DNA of 64,000 bases from Sipunculus nudus (lineage: Eukaryota; Annelida; Sipuncula; Golfingiida; Sipunculidae): contig CM049315.1 in NCBI GenBank assembly GCA_026874595.1, forward strand, positions 14,969,664 to 15,033,663, in the 5' to 3' direction. The notes under the pieces are model-generated. The model searched no databases. It had not been told where the DNA came from and worked only from the letters and a program-made list of their open reading frames with translations. Every line of letters starts with the position of its first letter. Position 1 is the first letter of the stretch. Of the stretch, positions 38,361 through 49,400 are shown piece after piece. The position numbers were made by a program, and so were the translations under genes.

Positions 38361-38984
38361 CTATGATCATACATGTTGGAGGCACAGTCCAGACTTTATT
38401 GCTTGCCGGAAATCTTCGATTTTCGCAAGCTGGTTGGTCAGTCGCGGATGTCTGTTTGTTGCTTGCCGGAAATCTTCGATTTTCGCAAGCATGTTGATCA
38501 CCCGCGTATGTTTGTTGCTTGCCGGAAATCTTCGATTTCGGCAAGCATGTTCGTCAGTTGCGTATGTCTGTTTGTCTTTTTGTTTGTTTGTTTGTCACGA
38601 CTCTCCAGGTCACACTTTTGCATCAATCAACTTGAAACTTACAGGCTTGATTGACAAACCAATTTCTAGGTGCCCTATTGTTTTTGGTCAACATTGCTCC
38701 AAGGTCAAGGGTCAAGGTCACGACAGGTATGGTTAACGGTTTTTGCACTATAACTTCGCCATAAATAGGCTTATCCACTTCTGCAATAGCTCATTTTTTT
38801 CGTCATCACCTGCCCTTACTTTTGACATGTAGCTTACTTAAATTTGCCGTTACCATGGTTACATTTTTTGGGCAAAAATCATGGGATTTCGTGATATTTT
38901 TCAAATTTGCAGCAATCGTACTGATTCTGAGATATTTTATGTAACACAAGAATATCTCGAAATTGTTTTTTCAGATTTTGGAAA

Positions 38985-39003
38985 TGGCCGCCAGGGGGCG
39001 TTG
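38985..39003 (+). promoter_or_regulatory. CTCF-like site 2
   Basis: TGGCCGCCAGGGGGCGTTG; differs from the consensus at three positions. Confidence 0.55.
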
Positions 39004-39441
39004 CAGATGAAAAAACATGAAAATTTGTTTTGGTGCTATACCTCCAGAACTATTAAACATTGGGCTATTTCCATCACAGCACCTTCAACTGGGGTCCATG
39101 GGCTTATTTTTGCGCATAGGTGCCAAAGTGCGCTATTGCCAGATTTCTCTATTTTTGGGGTAAAAACTTTTGAATTTTGAAAATATGCAGTTTTCAGCTT
39201 CTAACTCTGTCAGTTTTTATGCTGGAGAGGTCAATTTTTTTGCATCTTGTAGCCCTTGGTGAGTTCTCGGTGATCCACTCAAAAATCTTGCAAAATCTCG
39301 CACCGTTTCTCGTCAAACGAGAGTCTTCGAGATTTCATTAAATATGACCTACAGGTTGCATTTTTTTAACAATGGCTTTGAAAGTGATATATTTTGTGTT
39401 ATTTATAAATATCTCGAAATCAGTTTTTCATTTTTTGGAAA

Positions 39442-39460
39442 TAGCCACCAGGGGGCGTGG
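39442..39460 (+). promoter_or_regulatory. CTCF-like site 3
   Basis: TAGCCACCAGGGGGCGTGG, identical to site 1. Confidence 0.55.
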
Positions 39461-39749
39461 TACCTGAAACACTGTAACATATCATTTTTCTGCAATATCT
39501 AAAATAATTTTAAACATGGCACAATTTTTATCGTTGTATCTTAAACTAGGAACTTTGGCTTATTCCTCCGCACATGTAGCTTTGTGCTGCCGTTACCATG
39601 GTTACCAAATCTGTGGGTTAAACTTGACGATCTGAAAATATGCAGTTTTTGGCTTCTATCTCGGTTAATATTTATGTTTCAAGGGTCTAGTTTTTTGCAT
39701 AAGGCTGCTTCCCCTTGGTTCTAAGTCATTCAATTGCAAGTCTCGTCAA

Positions 39750-40545
39750 ATTTCGCTCGGTTTATCTTCAAACGAGAAAAAACGAGATTTCACGGAAATG
39801 CTTATAACTCGGCGACTTTTACAGCTATACAAGTCTAGTTTTCGGCATTTCATAACATATGACCAGCTTGACACGCCAGAAAAGAAATCAGGCCAAATCT
39901 CGCACCATATCTCTTCAAGCGAGAAAAAAACGAGATATCATGGAAATGCTTATAACTAGGCGACTTTTACAGCTACTCAGGTCTAGTTTTTGGCATTTGG
40001 TAACATTTGGCCAACTTGACATAGTAAAACTGCGATACTTGGCGAAATCCCGCACTATATCTGGTCAAATGTGGAAAAACGAGATTTCACAGAAATGAAT
40101 ATAAGTCGGCGACTTTCACGGCTAGACAGGTCTAGTTTTTGGCATTCATTAACATTTGGACGGCTTGACATGACAAACCTGCAAGACTGGCCAAATCTCG
40201 CACCATATATCGTCAAACGATAAAAAGGAGATTGCCCAGAAATGCTAATAACTCGGCGACTTTTACAGCTAGACAGATGTAGTTTTCGCCATTTCATAAC
40301 ATTTAGAGAGTTTGATATGACAAATCTACAAGACTGGCCAAATCCTGCACCATATCTCGTCAAACGAGAAAACACGAGAGTACACGGAAATGCTTATAAC
40401 TCGGCGACTTTTACAGCTAGACGGATCTAGTTTTCGCCATTTCGTAACGTTTGGCCGTCTTTACATAATAAAACTGCTCGTCTTGCCAAATCTCGTACTA
40501 TATCTCGTCAAGCGAGAAAAAAACATGATTTCACGTTTTCATGAT
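39750..40545 (+). repeat. 148-bp tandem monomers, block 1
   Basis: Starts of TATAACTCGGCGACTTTTAC-type words at about 39801, 39949, 40098, 40244 and 40393 give a step of 147-149 bp. Each monomer includes ATCTCGCACCATATCTCG, the hairpin TCTCGT-CAA-ACGAGA, TTTACAGCTAGACAGGTCTA and a GCTTGACATGACA-type word. Confidence 0.92.
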
Positions 40546-40929
40546 TCCATTTCCGGCAAGCGCGTGACCTCTGGTCATCTTGTTTGTTTATTTGTTTTTT
40601 TGTGTGTTTGTCTGCGCTCTCCTGGCCACAATTTTGCAGCAATCGACATGACCCTTACAGGGTTGATTTACAACCGAACACCCTGGAACCCTATTGTTTT
40701 TGGTCAACATTGCTCCAAGGTCAAGGGTCAAGGTCACGACAGGTGTGGTTAACGGTTTTTGCAATATAACTTCGCCATAAATAGGCTTATCCACTTCTGC
40801 AATAGCTCATTTTTTTCGTCATCACCTGGCCTTTCTTTTGATATGTAGCTTACTTAAATTTGCCGTTACCATGGTTACATTTTTTGGGCAAAAATCATGG
40901 AAATTGGAAAAAACACGAGCATTTTTTTG

Positions 40930-42540
40930 TAACTTTGTCAGTTTTTAAGCTAAGCAGATCTAGTTTTCGGCATTTTGTTCCACATGACCAGCTTGACACG
41001 ACAGAATTGAAAGTCACGCCAAATCTCGCGCCATATCTCGTCAAACGAGAAAATACGAGACTTCGCAGAAATGCTTATAACTCGGCGACTTTTACAGCTA
41101 GACAGATCTGGTTTTCAGCATTTCGTTCCACCAAACAAGCTTGACACGACAGAGCTGCAAGACAGGCCAAATCTCGCACCGTATCTCGTTAAACGAGAAA
41201 ACACGGGATTTCACGGAAATGCTTATAACTGGGCCAGTTTTGCAGCTAGACACGTCTGGTTTTCGGCATTTAGTTCCACTAGACCAGCTTGACACGACAG
41301 ATATGCAAGTCTGGGAAAATCTCGCACCGTATCTCGTCAAACGAGAAAACACGAAATTTCACGGAAATGCTTATAACTCGGCCAGTTTTACAGCTAGACA
41401 CGTCTGGTTTCCGGCATTTCCTTCCACATGACCAGCTTGACACGATAGATGTGCAAGTCAGGCCAAATCTCGCACCCTATCTCGTCAAACGAGAAAACAC
41501 GAGATTTCACGGAAATGCTTATAACTTGGCGACTTTTACAGCTAGACAGGTCTAGTTTTCGGCATTTTCTTTCACATGACCTGCTGGACATGACAGAACT
41601 GAAAGTCAGGCCGAATGTTGCACCGTATCTCGTCAAACGAGAAAACATGAGATTTCACGGCATTGGTTATAACTCGGCGAGTTTTACAGATAGACACGTC
41701 TGGTTTTCGGCATTTTGTTCCACTAGACCAGCTTGACACGACAGACATGCATGTCAGGCAAAATCTCGCACCGTATCCCGTCAAACGAGAAAACACGAAA
41801 TTTCACGGAACTGCAGCTAGACAGGTCTAGTTTTCGGCATTTAGTTCCACATGACCCGCTTGACATGACAAACCTGCAAGACTGGCCAAATCTCGCACCA
41901 TATCTCGTCAAACGATAAAAAAGGAGATTTCACAGAAATGCTAATAACTCGGCGACTTTTACAGCTAGAAAGATGTAGTTTTCGCCATTTCATAACATTT
42001 AGAGAGTTTGATATGACAAATCTACAAGACTGGCCAAATCCTGCACCATATCTCGTCAAACGAGAAAACACGAGAGTACACGGAAATGCTTATAACTCGG
42101 TGACTTTTACAGCTAGACGGATTTAGTTTTCGCCATTTCGTAACGTTTGGCCGTCTTGACATAATAAAAATGCTCGTCTTGCCAAATCTCGTACTATATC
42201 TCGTCAAGCGAGAAAAAAACATGATTTCACGTAAATGCTGATAACACCGCGACTTTTGCAGCTAGACAGGTCTAGTTTCCGGCATTTTGTAATATTTGAC
42301 AAACCTGACATGACAAAACTGGAAATCTCGCCAAAGCTGGCACCATTTTCCGTCAAACGAGAAAACACAAGATTTCATGCAAATGCTTATAACTCAGCGG
42401 CTTTTATAGCTAGACAGGTCTAGTTTTCGGCATTTCATATCATTTGGCCAGCTTGACATGACAAACCTGAAAACGTCTCACTGCTTCTTGTCAAACGAGA
42501 TTAACGGGATTTCATGAAAAAATTTTGAACTTGGTCCCTT
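40930..42540 (+). repeat. 148-bp tandem monomers, block 2 (about 11)
   Basis: Successive starts at 41074, 41222, 41370, 41518 and 41666 are exactly 148 bp apart. One monomer near 41814 has lost about 20-25 bp around its TATAACTCGG segment. The last three monomers (41865-42230) repeat in the same order as 40160-40540 and 44293-44665. Confidence 0.93.
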
Positions 42541-43110
42541 TTACACTAGAAAGATATGCAGCTGTTAAAGGTCAGCATGCATAAATAAACATATTATCCG
42601 TTTCTGCTGCCCCCACATTGTTGCTCATTCATATGACTGTTTCTATATGCACTCTCTGTCTATCTGTCTGTATCATTTCCATTTCCGGCAAGCGCGTGAC
42701 CTCTGGTCATCTTGTTTGTTTGTTTGTCTGCACTCTCCTGGCCACAATTTTGCCACAATCACCTTGAAACTTACATGGATGATAAAAAAAAAAATTTCTA
42801 GGTGCCCTATTGTTTTTGGTTAAAATAGGTCCAAGGTCAAGGTCACGACAGGTATGGTTAACGGTTTTTGCACTATAACTTCGCCATAAATAGGCTTATC
42901 CACTTCTGCAATAGCTCATTTTTTTCGTCATCACCTGGCCTTTCTTTTGACATGTAGCTTACTTAAATTTGCTGTTACCATGGTTACGCAATTTTGGGGA
43001 GAAATCATGGAATTTCCTGATATTTTTCAAATTTGCAGCAATCGTACTGATTCTGAGATATTTTATGTAACACAAGAATATCTCGAAATTGTTTTTTCAG
43101 ATTTTTGAAA

Positions 43111-43129
43111 TGGCCGCCAGGGGGCGTTG
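43111..43129 (+). promoter_or_regulatory. CTCF-like site 4
   Basis: TGGCCGCCAGGGGGCGTTG, identical to site 2 (block B partner). Confidence 0.55.
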
Positions 43130-43566
43130 CAGATGAAAAAACATGAAAATTTGTTTTGGTGCTATACCTCCAGAACTATTAAACATTGGGCCATTTCCAT
43201 GACAGCACCTTCAACTGGGGTCCATGGGCTTATTTTTGCGCATAGGTGCCAAAGTGCGCTATTGCCAGATTTCTCTATTTTTGGGGTAAAACTTTTGAAT
43301 TTTGAAAATATGCAGTTTTCAGCTTCTAACTCTGTCAGTTTTTATGCTGGAGAGGTCAATTTTTTTGCATCTTGTAGCCCTTGGTGAGCTCTCGGTGATC
43401 CAATCAAAAATCTTGCAAAATCTCGCACCGTTTCTCGTCAAACGAGAGTCTTCGAGATTTCATTAAATATGACCTACAGGTTGCATTTTTTTAACAATGG
43501 CTTTGAAATATATATATTTTGTGTTATTTATAAATATCTCGAAATCAGTTTTTCATTTTTTGGAAA

Positions 43567-43585
43567 TAGCCACCAGGGGGCGTGG
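43567..43585 (+). promoter_or_regulatory. CTCF-like site 5
   Basis: TAGCCACCAGGGGGCGTGG, block B partner of site 3. Confidence 0.55.
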
Positions 43586-43859
43586 TACCTGAAACACTGT
43601 AACATATCATTTTTCTGCAATATCTAAAATAATTTTAAACATGGCACAATTTTTATCGTTGTATCTTAAACTAGGAACATTGGCTTATTCCTCCGCACAT
43701 GTAGCTTTGTGCTGCCGTTACCATGGTTACCAAATTTGTGGGTTAAACTTGACGATCTGAAAATATGCAGTTTTTGGCTTCTATCTCGGTTAATATTTAT
43801 GTTTCAAGGGTCTAGTTTTTTGCATAAGGCTGCTTCCCCTTGGTTCTAAGTCATTCAAT

Positions 43860-44695
43860 TGCAAGTGTCGTCAAATTTCGCTCGGTTTATTGTCAAACGA
43901 GAAAAAACGAGATTTCACGGAAATGCTTATAACTCGGCGACTTTTACAGCTACACAGGTCTAGTTTTCGGCATTTCATAACATATGACCAGCTTGACACG
44001 CCAGAAAAGAAATCAGGCCAAATCTCGCACCATATCTCGTCAAGCGAGAAAAAACGAGATATCATGGAAATGCTTATAACAAGGCGACTTTTACAGCTAC
44101 TCAGGTCTAGTTTTTTGGCATTTGGTAACATTTGGCCAACTTGACATAGTAAAACTGCGATACTTGGCGAAATCTCGCACTACATCTGGTCAAATGTGGA
44201 AAAAACGAGATTTCACAGAAATGCATATAAGTCGGCGACTTTCACGGCTAGACAGGTCTAGTTTTTGGCATTCATTAACATTTGGACGGCTTGACATGAC
44301 AAACCTGCAAGACTGGCCAAATCTCGCACCATATCTCGTCAAACGATAAAAAAGGAGATTTTACAGAAATGCTAATAACTCGGCAACTTTTACAGCTAGA
44401 CAGATGTAGTTTTCGCCATTTCATAACATTTAGAGAGTTTGATATGACAAATCTACAAGACTGGCCAAATCCTGCACCATATCTCGTCAAACGAGAAACA
44501 CGAGAGTACACGGAAATGCTTATAACTCGGCGACTTTTACAGCTAGACGGATCTAGTTTTCGCCATTTCATAACGTTTGGCCGTCTTGACATAATAAAAC
44601 TGCTCGTCTTGCCAAATCTCGTACTATATCTCGTCAAGCGAGAAAAAAACATGATTTCACGTAAATGCTGATAACACGGCGACTTTTGCAGCTAG
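43860..44695 (+). repeat. 148-bp tandem monomers, block 3
   Basis: Part of block B of the duplication; it ends abruptly at GCAGCTAG, where a new leader (TTTGTTGCTTGCCGG) begins. Confidence 0.9.
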
Positions 44696-45349
44696 TTTGT
44701 TGCTTGCCGGAATCAAAGATTACGGCAAGCATATTGCTCAGTTGCGTATGTCTGTTTGTCTGTCTGTTTGTCTGTCTGTCTGTTTGTTTGTCTGCACTCT
44801 CCTGGCCACAATTTTGCCACAATCACCTTAAAACTTTCAGAGATGATGGAGAATTAAATTTCTAGGTGCCCTATTGTTTTTGGTTAAAATAGGTCAAAGG
44901 TCAAGGTCAAGGTCGTCAAAAATTCTCAAAACGGTTTTTTCTTTATATCTTTGTGACTATTAGTCGTATCTACTTCAACAATAGCTCATTTTAATCGTCA
45001 TTCCAAGGCCTGTCATCTGGTGTGTAACAGACTCAAATTTGCCGTAACCATGGTTACAAATTTTGGGGGAATAGTCATGATATTCGAATATAAGGGGTCT
45101 TATTTTTCTAACTTTGTCAGTTTTAAAGCTAGTGTGATCTAGTTTTTTGCATCAGGTAGCATTTAACTAGTACTACAAGATTTTATAACAAGTATTGCAG
45201 TATCTCGTAAAATATCTCGTGAATAGAGATATTTCGAGATTTCATTCATCTTGCGCCAAAAGCCACATTATTGCAGGAATCTTTCTGAAACTGACATATT
45301 ATAAGTCCTACACTAGTGTCTCGAAATCGTTTTTTTCATTTTTTGAATA

Positions 45350-45368
45350 GGGCCGCTAGGGGGCGCTG
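45350..45368 (+). promoter_or_regulatory. CTCF-like site 6
   Basis: GGGCCGCTAGGGGGCGCTG; core GGGGGCGCT as in the consensus. Confidence 0.5.
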
Positions 45369-45669
45369 GATGCGAACCTCCCGAACATATCATATTTTGG
45401 CCATATCTCCAAAATTATAAGCATCAATTACATAAACTGTAGCTTTTTTCTTCCTTTGAGTCTTCTCCATAACCTGGAGTAGTCATCTGGACTCAATTTT
45501 GAGTCACTTTGTCAGTGTTTGTCAGTTGTCCACAAATACGCCTGCTTGTTGGCTCTTGCGTTTCACATATAGCATTCTTTAGGCCACAGTTTTGACGGAA
45601 TCCTTTTGAAACTATTAAATCTTATGTCTTACACTAATATCTAGAAATAAATTTTTCATTTTCCGGATA

Positions 45670-45688
45670 TGGCCACTAGTGGGCGCTG
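45670..45688 (+). promoter_or_regulatory. CTCF-like site 7
   Basis: TGGCCACTAGTGGGCGCTG; differs from the consensus at three positions. Confidence 0.5.
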
Positions 45689-46000
45689 CACACGACTCTC
45701 ACACACATACCGTTGTATTGGCCATATCTCTACACCCAAAGCCTCAGTTACATAAGCTATAGCTTATTTTCTTCCTTTGAGTCTTCTCCATAACCTGATT
45801 AAGGCATCTGGTTTCAATCTTCTGTCACTTTGTCCGTGTGTTCATCTGTTTGTCCGTTATCCTCAAAGTCGCCTGCTTGCTGGTTCTTACGCCTTACATA
45901 TAGCATTCTACAGGCCACAGCTTTGACGGAATCCTTTTGAAACTGAGACATCTCATGTCATACACTAATAATACGAAACGCATTTGTCGTCTTCGGAATA

Positions 46001-46019
46001 TGTCTGCTAGAGGGTGCTA
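46001..46019 (+). promoter_or_regulatory. CTCF-like site 8, diverged
   Basis: TGTCTGCTAGAGGGTGCTA at the same place in the third ~325-bp unit; weaker match. Confidence 0.35.
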
Positions 46020-46337
46020 CAGTCGAGCCTCCCAAGTATATCATTAATTCGCCATACCTCCTAAACTATAAATCTAAATTACATAAATTATAACTCATTT
46101 TTCTTTCCTTTGAATCTTCTCAATAACTAGCTTATGTCATCTGGTGTCAATCTTGTCTCACAAAGTCAGTATGTCTGTCTGTTCGTCTTTTGTTGTCAGC
46201 TTTGTCTGCTTGCCTGTTCTTTTGTCTCATATGTCATTCTACGGGCCACATATTCTCAGCAATGTCCCTGAGAGTCATTCCATTAATAGAAAACCGACAA
46301 TATGTTCTGTCTGTCCGTCTGTGTTTCACTTCCGAAT

Positions 46338-46368
46338 TCCGGCAAGCGTTCGACCTATGGTCGTCTAG
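46338..46368 (+). mobile_element. Helitron-like 3' terminus
   Basis: TTCCGGCAAGCG (inverse of the leader start) is followed by the hairpin CGACC-TAT-GGTCG (46351-46363), then T and CTAG (46365-46368), then poly-T. Helitrons end in CTRR preceded by a short hairpin. Related internal ends with TGACC-TCT-GGTCA are at 40565-40577 and 42697-42709. The hairpin is closer to CTAG than the usual 10 or so bases, and no Rep/helicase is present. Confidence 0.4.
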
Positions 46369-46370
46369 TT

Positions 46371-48035
46371 TTTTTTTTTTGGCTTGTCAATATTGCTGTG
46401 TTTACTAAGAGCTTTAAGATAAACAAGCTCATTGTTCCGTCAAAAGGGCGTTATAAGAACTCTTTTTAACTGAAACTAGCTAGAAATGATTTATGTGTAC
46501 GTAGAGCGAGCCATAAATCAAATAAATTAGATAGAAAAGGCAGGTAATTAGCTAGCTTCAAGCTCTAGGTTTCTGTAAATATCCGAGAGAGCGCATGTTT
46601 GTCTCATACGAAACCTGTTCCCGTTGTACGGTAAGCTTAAATAATGGCGTCACAAATGACATACCACTTACAACTCCTGTCGTACACAGTTCAGCTCTCA
46701 TGAACAATAAACCGTGCACAACAAATCTAGGGTACCCAATGTATAAAATACCTCCATATCTGGGATATTTGGTTGTCATAAGGTTCCAAGTGTATTTCAT
46801 GCGAAGTGGATAACTGCATAATCACTTTGAATAGTGGATATCAACTTTATAGCAAAGGAGATGCGGGCCTTATTACAACAAAAGTGTAATAGGCTTAACT
46901 TACTGAATTGCCATTAGATATAATCGTTTACATCTCGTCTGTAATTGGAATCAATTATTAGCTCAAAAAAGGCTCAAAAAATAATTATATGTGTCATCTA
47001 CTTATCCATATGTCTATCATGCAACCCCGAACACACACATAACAACGCTTATTTACACGCGCGGATTCGCTAGACATATATTGGCTTGTAATGTCAAGTA
47101 TATGATTTGATGAAATATATGAATTCTCTTATTTTATTGACGTTTCGTATACATCTTTTAGCTCCTTCCTTTAAATGGGGAACATTCACAATTTGCGATG
47201 GTCTTTGTGCGTATATGCTGATATTATCTTGTTCCAGTTCGTGAAATCCCTTAATTTGATGTATTTATGCATATATATATATATATGTTTTCTTATAAAT
47301 GTCTTGTCCGATCATCTATCCGTTTCAAAAAGTTATTCTTTCCTTTCCCCATCTCAGTCAACCGATTACGTTTTACTAGTAGGAAGAATTGCTTTTAAAA
47401 TCATAATCAATGACTTAAAAAAAAGACTTACTTTCTATATTACTTGAAATCTGCTGTATACTAGTACCTAAAATATTGACCTCAGTATATAGTCTGACAT
47501 GTACATTGGTATTCATAATGAAGCCATGAATACACCTTGATCCTAGGTCGACTGTCGTTGGACAATTGTTCAGGGTTCCGTTTTGATGTTGTTCGTTATT
47601 TTTTATTCGTGTATCTCTGACAGTATTAGATTCTTTGCTTGTACATACATAATCGTTTTAATTGATTATGCAAAATGCAATCGATTTAATTGATTTTGAA
47701 AGAAAATGACCAATCATCGATTGAATCGATTAATCGGAACACAACTATGTTTTACAAGCTGATGGGAACATTATTTATGTGATGCCCATCTCCAAGGGGG
47801 GGGGGGGGGGGGGGTAGCCAAACCAAGGTATCGTTTATTACATCATACACCAAACCTGATTGAATACAAAAAAAAAACAAAGACTTAAAGCTTTTTCATT
47901 TGTGCAGGATTTATTGACAATTTTATGTGATGATTGTCGACATATATCAAAATCAGGGAATTAATCAAGTGAACAAATCAAAAAACATTTTACATACATT
48001 TATAAAACAGCACAATGATACACTAATATAATTCT
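46371..48035. other. No gene recognised
   Basis: AT-rich with a short (TA)n at about 47273-47286 and a poly-G run at 47798-47814. Confidence 0.5.
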
Positions 48036-48270
48036 GGATACCGGAATATGTGTGGTTTGACTACATGGATACCGGACAGTGTGTTTCTTAGCTACATGGA
48101 TACCGCACAGTGTGTGGTGTAGCTACATGGATACCGCACAGTGTGTGGTTTAGCTACATGGATACGAGACACTGTGTGGTTTAGCTACATGGATACCGGA
48201 CAGTGTGTGGTTTAGCTACATGGATACGAGGCACTGTGTGGTTTAACTACAAGGATACTGCACAGTGTTT
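48036..48270. repeat. 31-bp minisatellite, about 8 copies
   Basis: GGATACCGCACAGTGTGTGG plus TTTAGCTACAT repeats with starts at about 48036, 48067, 48098 and 48129. It is confined to this spot. Confidence 0.92.
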
Positions 48271-49237
48271 TTCAGGTAGCATAAGATGTGACCTTCCAAA
48301 TTCACATAACCATTTAGAACGCTAGTTTATTAAGCGTTTTACAAATATTGTCTAAAAAAGACAGACAGACTAATAAATAATGTAGAAACGTTGCTAAGTG
48401 ATTGATCAACAAAATTTGAAAATATCGCAACAGCAATACATTTTTCAGATGACACATATAGCCATTAAAATTAATACTTAGTTATACTGATCCAAATGAT
48501 AATATAACAATTTGACAATATTTTGTTGGCCTCCACCCACATTAATAATGTCAGGATAAGGTGAGTAGTTTATATACTCAAGTGAAAAATACATAGTATG
48601 TTGACATATATACTCAGGTAATACATCCTTACACGTTGGTGCGATTGTTTCTGCAACTCTTGGTTAACATTTAAAACAAAAGTCTGGAACTGTGACTATT
48701 AGTTGGGGACCTGCCACGCAAAGAACCATTCCAGTTATATACTCAAATAATCCCTATCATTTATATTGTACTTAATTTTTCTTTCAACGAACTTGAATCG
48801 AGGCAAAACCCTGAGGAATTTTGAACATTCCGAATTTCTGTCCAAGTAAATCAACCCGTTGGTTTGTCCTTACTTATTTAAACCCGATATATTGCAGGAA
48901 TATGTTAAGATCTGCAGGAGCTTTTTTATTCTTATAGTTTCCGTTATATGATGGATAATTACTATAAACAAGTACGACCCGAAAAAAAGCTGCCTTTGCA
49001 ATGTAAATTAGGTAACCCGTGAATAATCGTTCATCTGAGTACAGTGTACAGGTATGCAGACAAAATAAATACAAGTATATAACATTGATAATATTGAAAA
49101 AAAAATAAAAATAAAAAAAATACATAAATCTCTATCCACCTCAAATGCCCAAAAAAGTAAATCTCCCCTGGCGCCATCTGACGGTGACAGAAATGATTAA
49201 AAAAGTAGACAGTTACAGATGCTTAACTTTCAATATA

Positions 49238-49242
<5 letters not shown>

Positions 49243-49284
<42 letters not shown>
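49243..49284. repeat. (TA)n microsatellite
   Basis: TA repeat 3' of the EGF-SEA gene. Confidence 0.95.
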
Positions 49285-49289
<5 letters not shown>

Positions 49290-49394
49290 TTTATTTTATA
49301 TATGCATTAGCCTCCCGCTTGAAGATTAGCCCGTTCCTCAACGCTCTCTCGCGACCATTTAATGTGTAGCCCGACCTTACAGGAGAACTCACGT

Positions 49395-49400
49395 TTTATT
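49395..49400 (-). terminator. Possible polyadenylation signal of the EGF-SEA gene
   Basis: TTTATT on the plus strand is AATAAA on the minus strand, about 460 bases past the stop codon. It is the nearest clear canonical signal in the correct direction that I noticed; weaker TATAAA-like variants lie closer. The choice is inference. Confidence 0.3.

Larger units (their letters stand above)
38600..40540 (+). repeat. Block A of the ~2-kb duplication
   Basis: Nearly the same as 42726-44666 at a constant offset of about 4,126 bp (for example CAGATGAAAAAACATG at 39004 and 43130, and CATGATTTCACG near 40524 and 44650). It includes a leader with two CTCF-like sites and five to six 148-bp monomers. Confidence 0.9.
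42726..44666 (+). repeat. Block B of the ~2-kb duplication
   Basis: Second copy of 38600-40540 with only scattered substitutions and small indels by eye, implying a recent event. It is followed by a new leader at 44702. Confidence 0.9.
45270..46230 (+). repeat. Three ~325-bp leader-like units
   Basis: CTCF-like cores at 45350, 45670 and 46001. Shared words: GCCATATCTC, CTTCCTTTGAGTCTTCTCCA-type, GCCACAGTTTTGACGGAATC and TTGAAACT. Order and spacing are conserved; the third unit is most diverged. Confidence 0.75.
37001..46368. repeat. Composite higher-order repeat region
   Basis: Two kinds of unit alternate. Leader modules carry, in order, a GCTTGCCGGAA-type hairpin, a (TTTG)n run, CTCTCCTGGCCACAATTTTG, CCCTATTGTTTTTGGT, nuclear-receptor half-sites, GTTACCATGGTTAC and one or two CTCF-like cores. 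Tails are tandem 148-bp monomers. Leaders begin near 37001, 38401, 40580, 42710 and 44702. Monomer blocks are about 39750-40545, 40930-42540 and 43860-44695. The first and last leaders start almost identically (GCTTGCCGGAATCAAAGATT). No coding frame is conserved; ORFs in the array differ between copies. Three diverged leader-like units of about 325 bp close the region (45270-46230). Confidence 0.9.

Noticed and set aside
39859-44671. Many 60-125 codon ORFs on both strands in the 148-bp arrays
   Set aside because: 148 is not a multiple of three, so frames shift from monomer to monomer; the similar peptides reflect DNA repetition, not selection.
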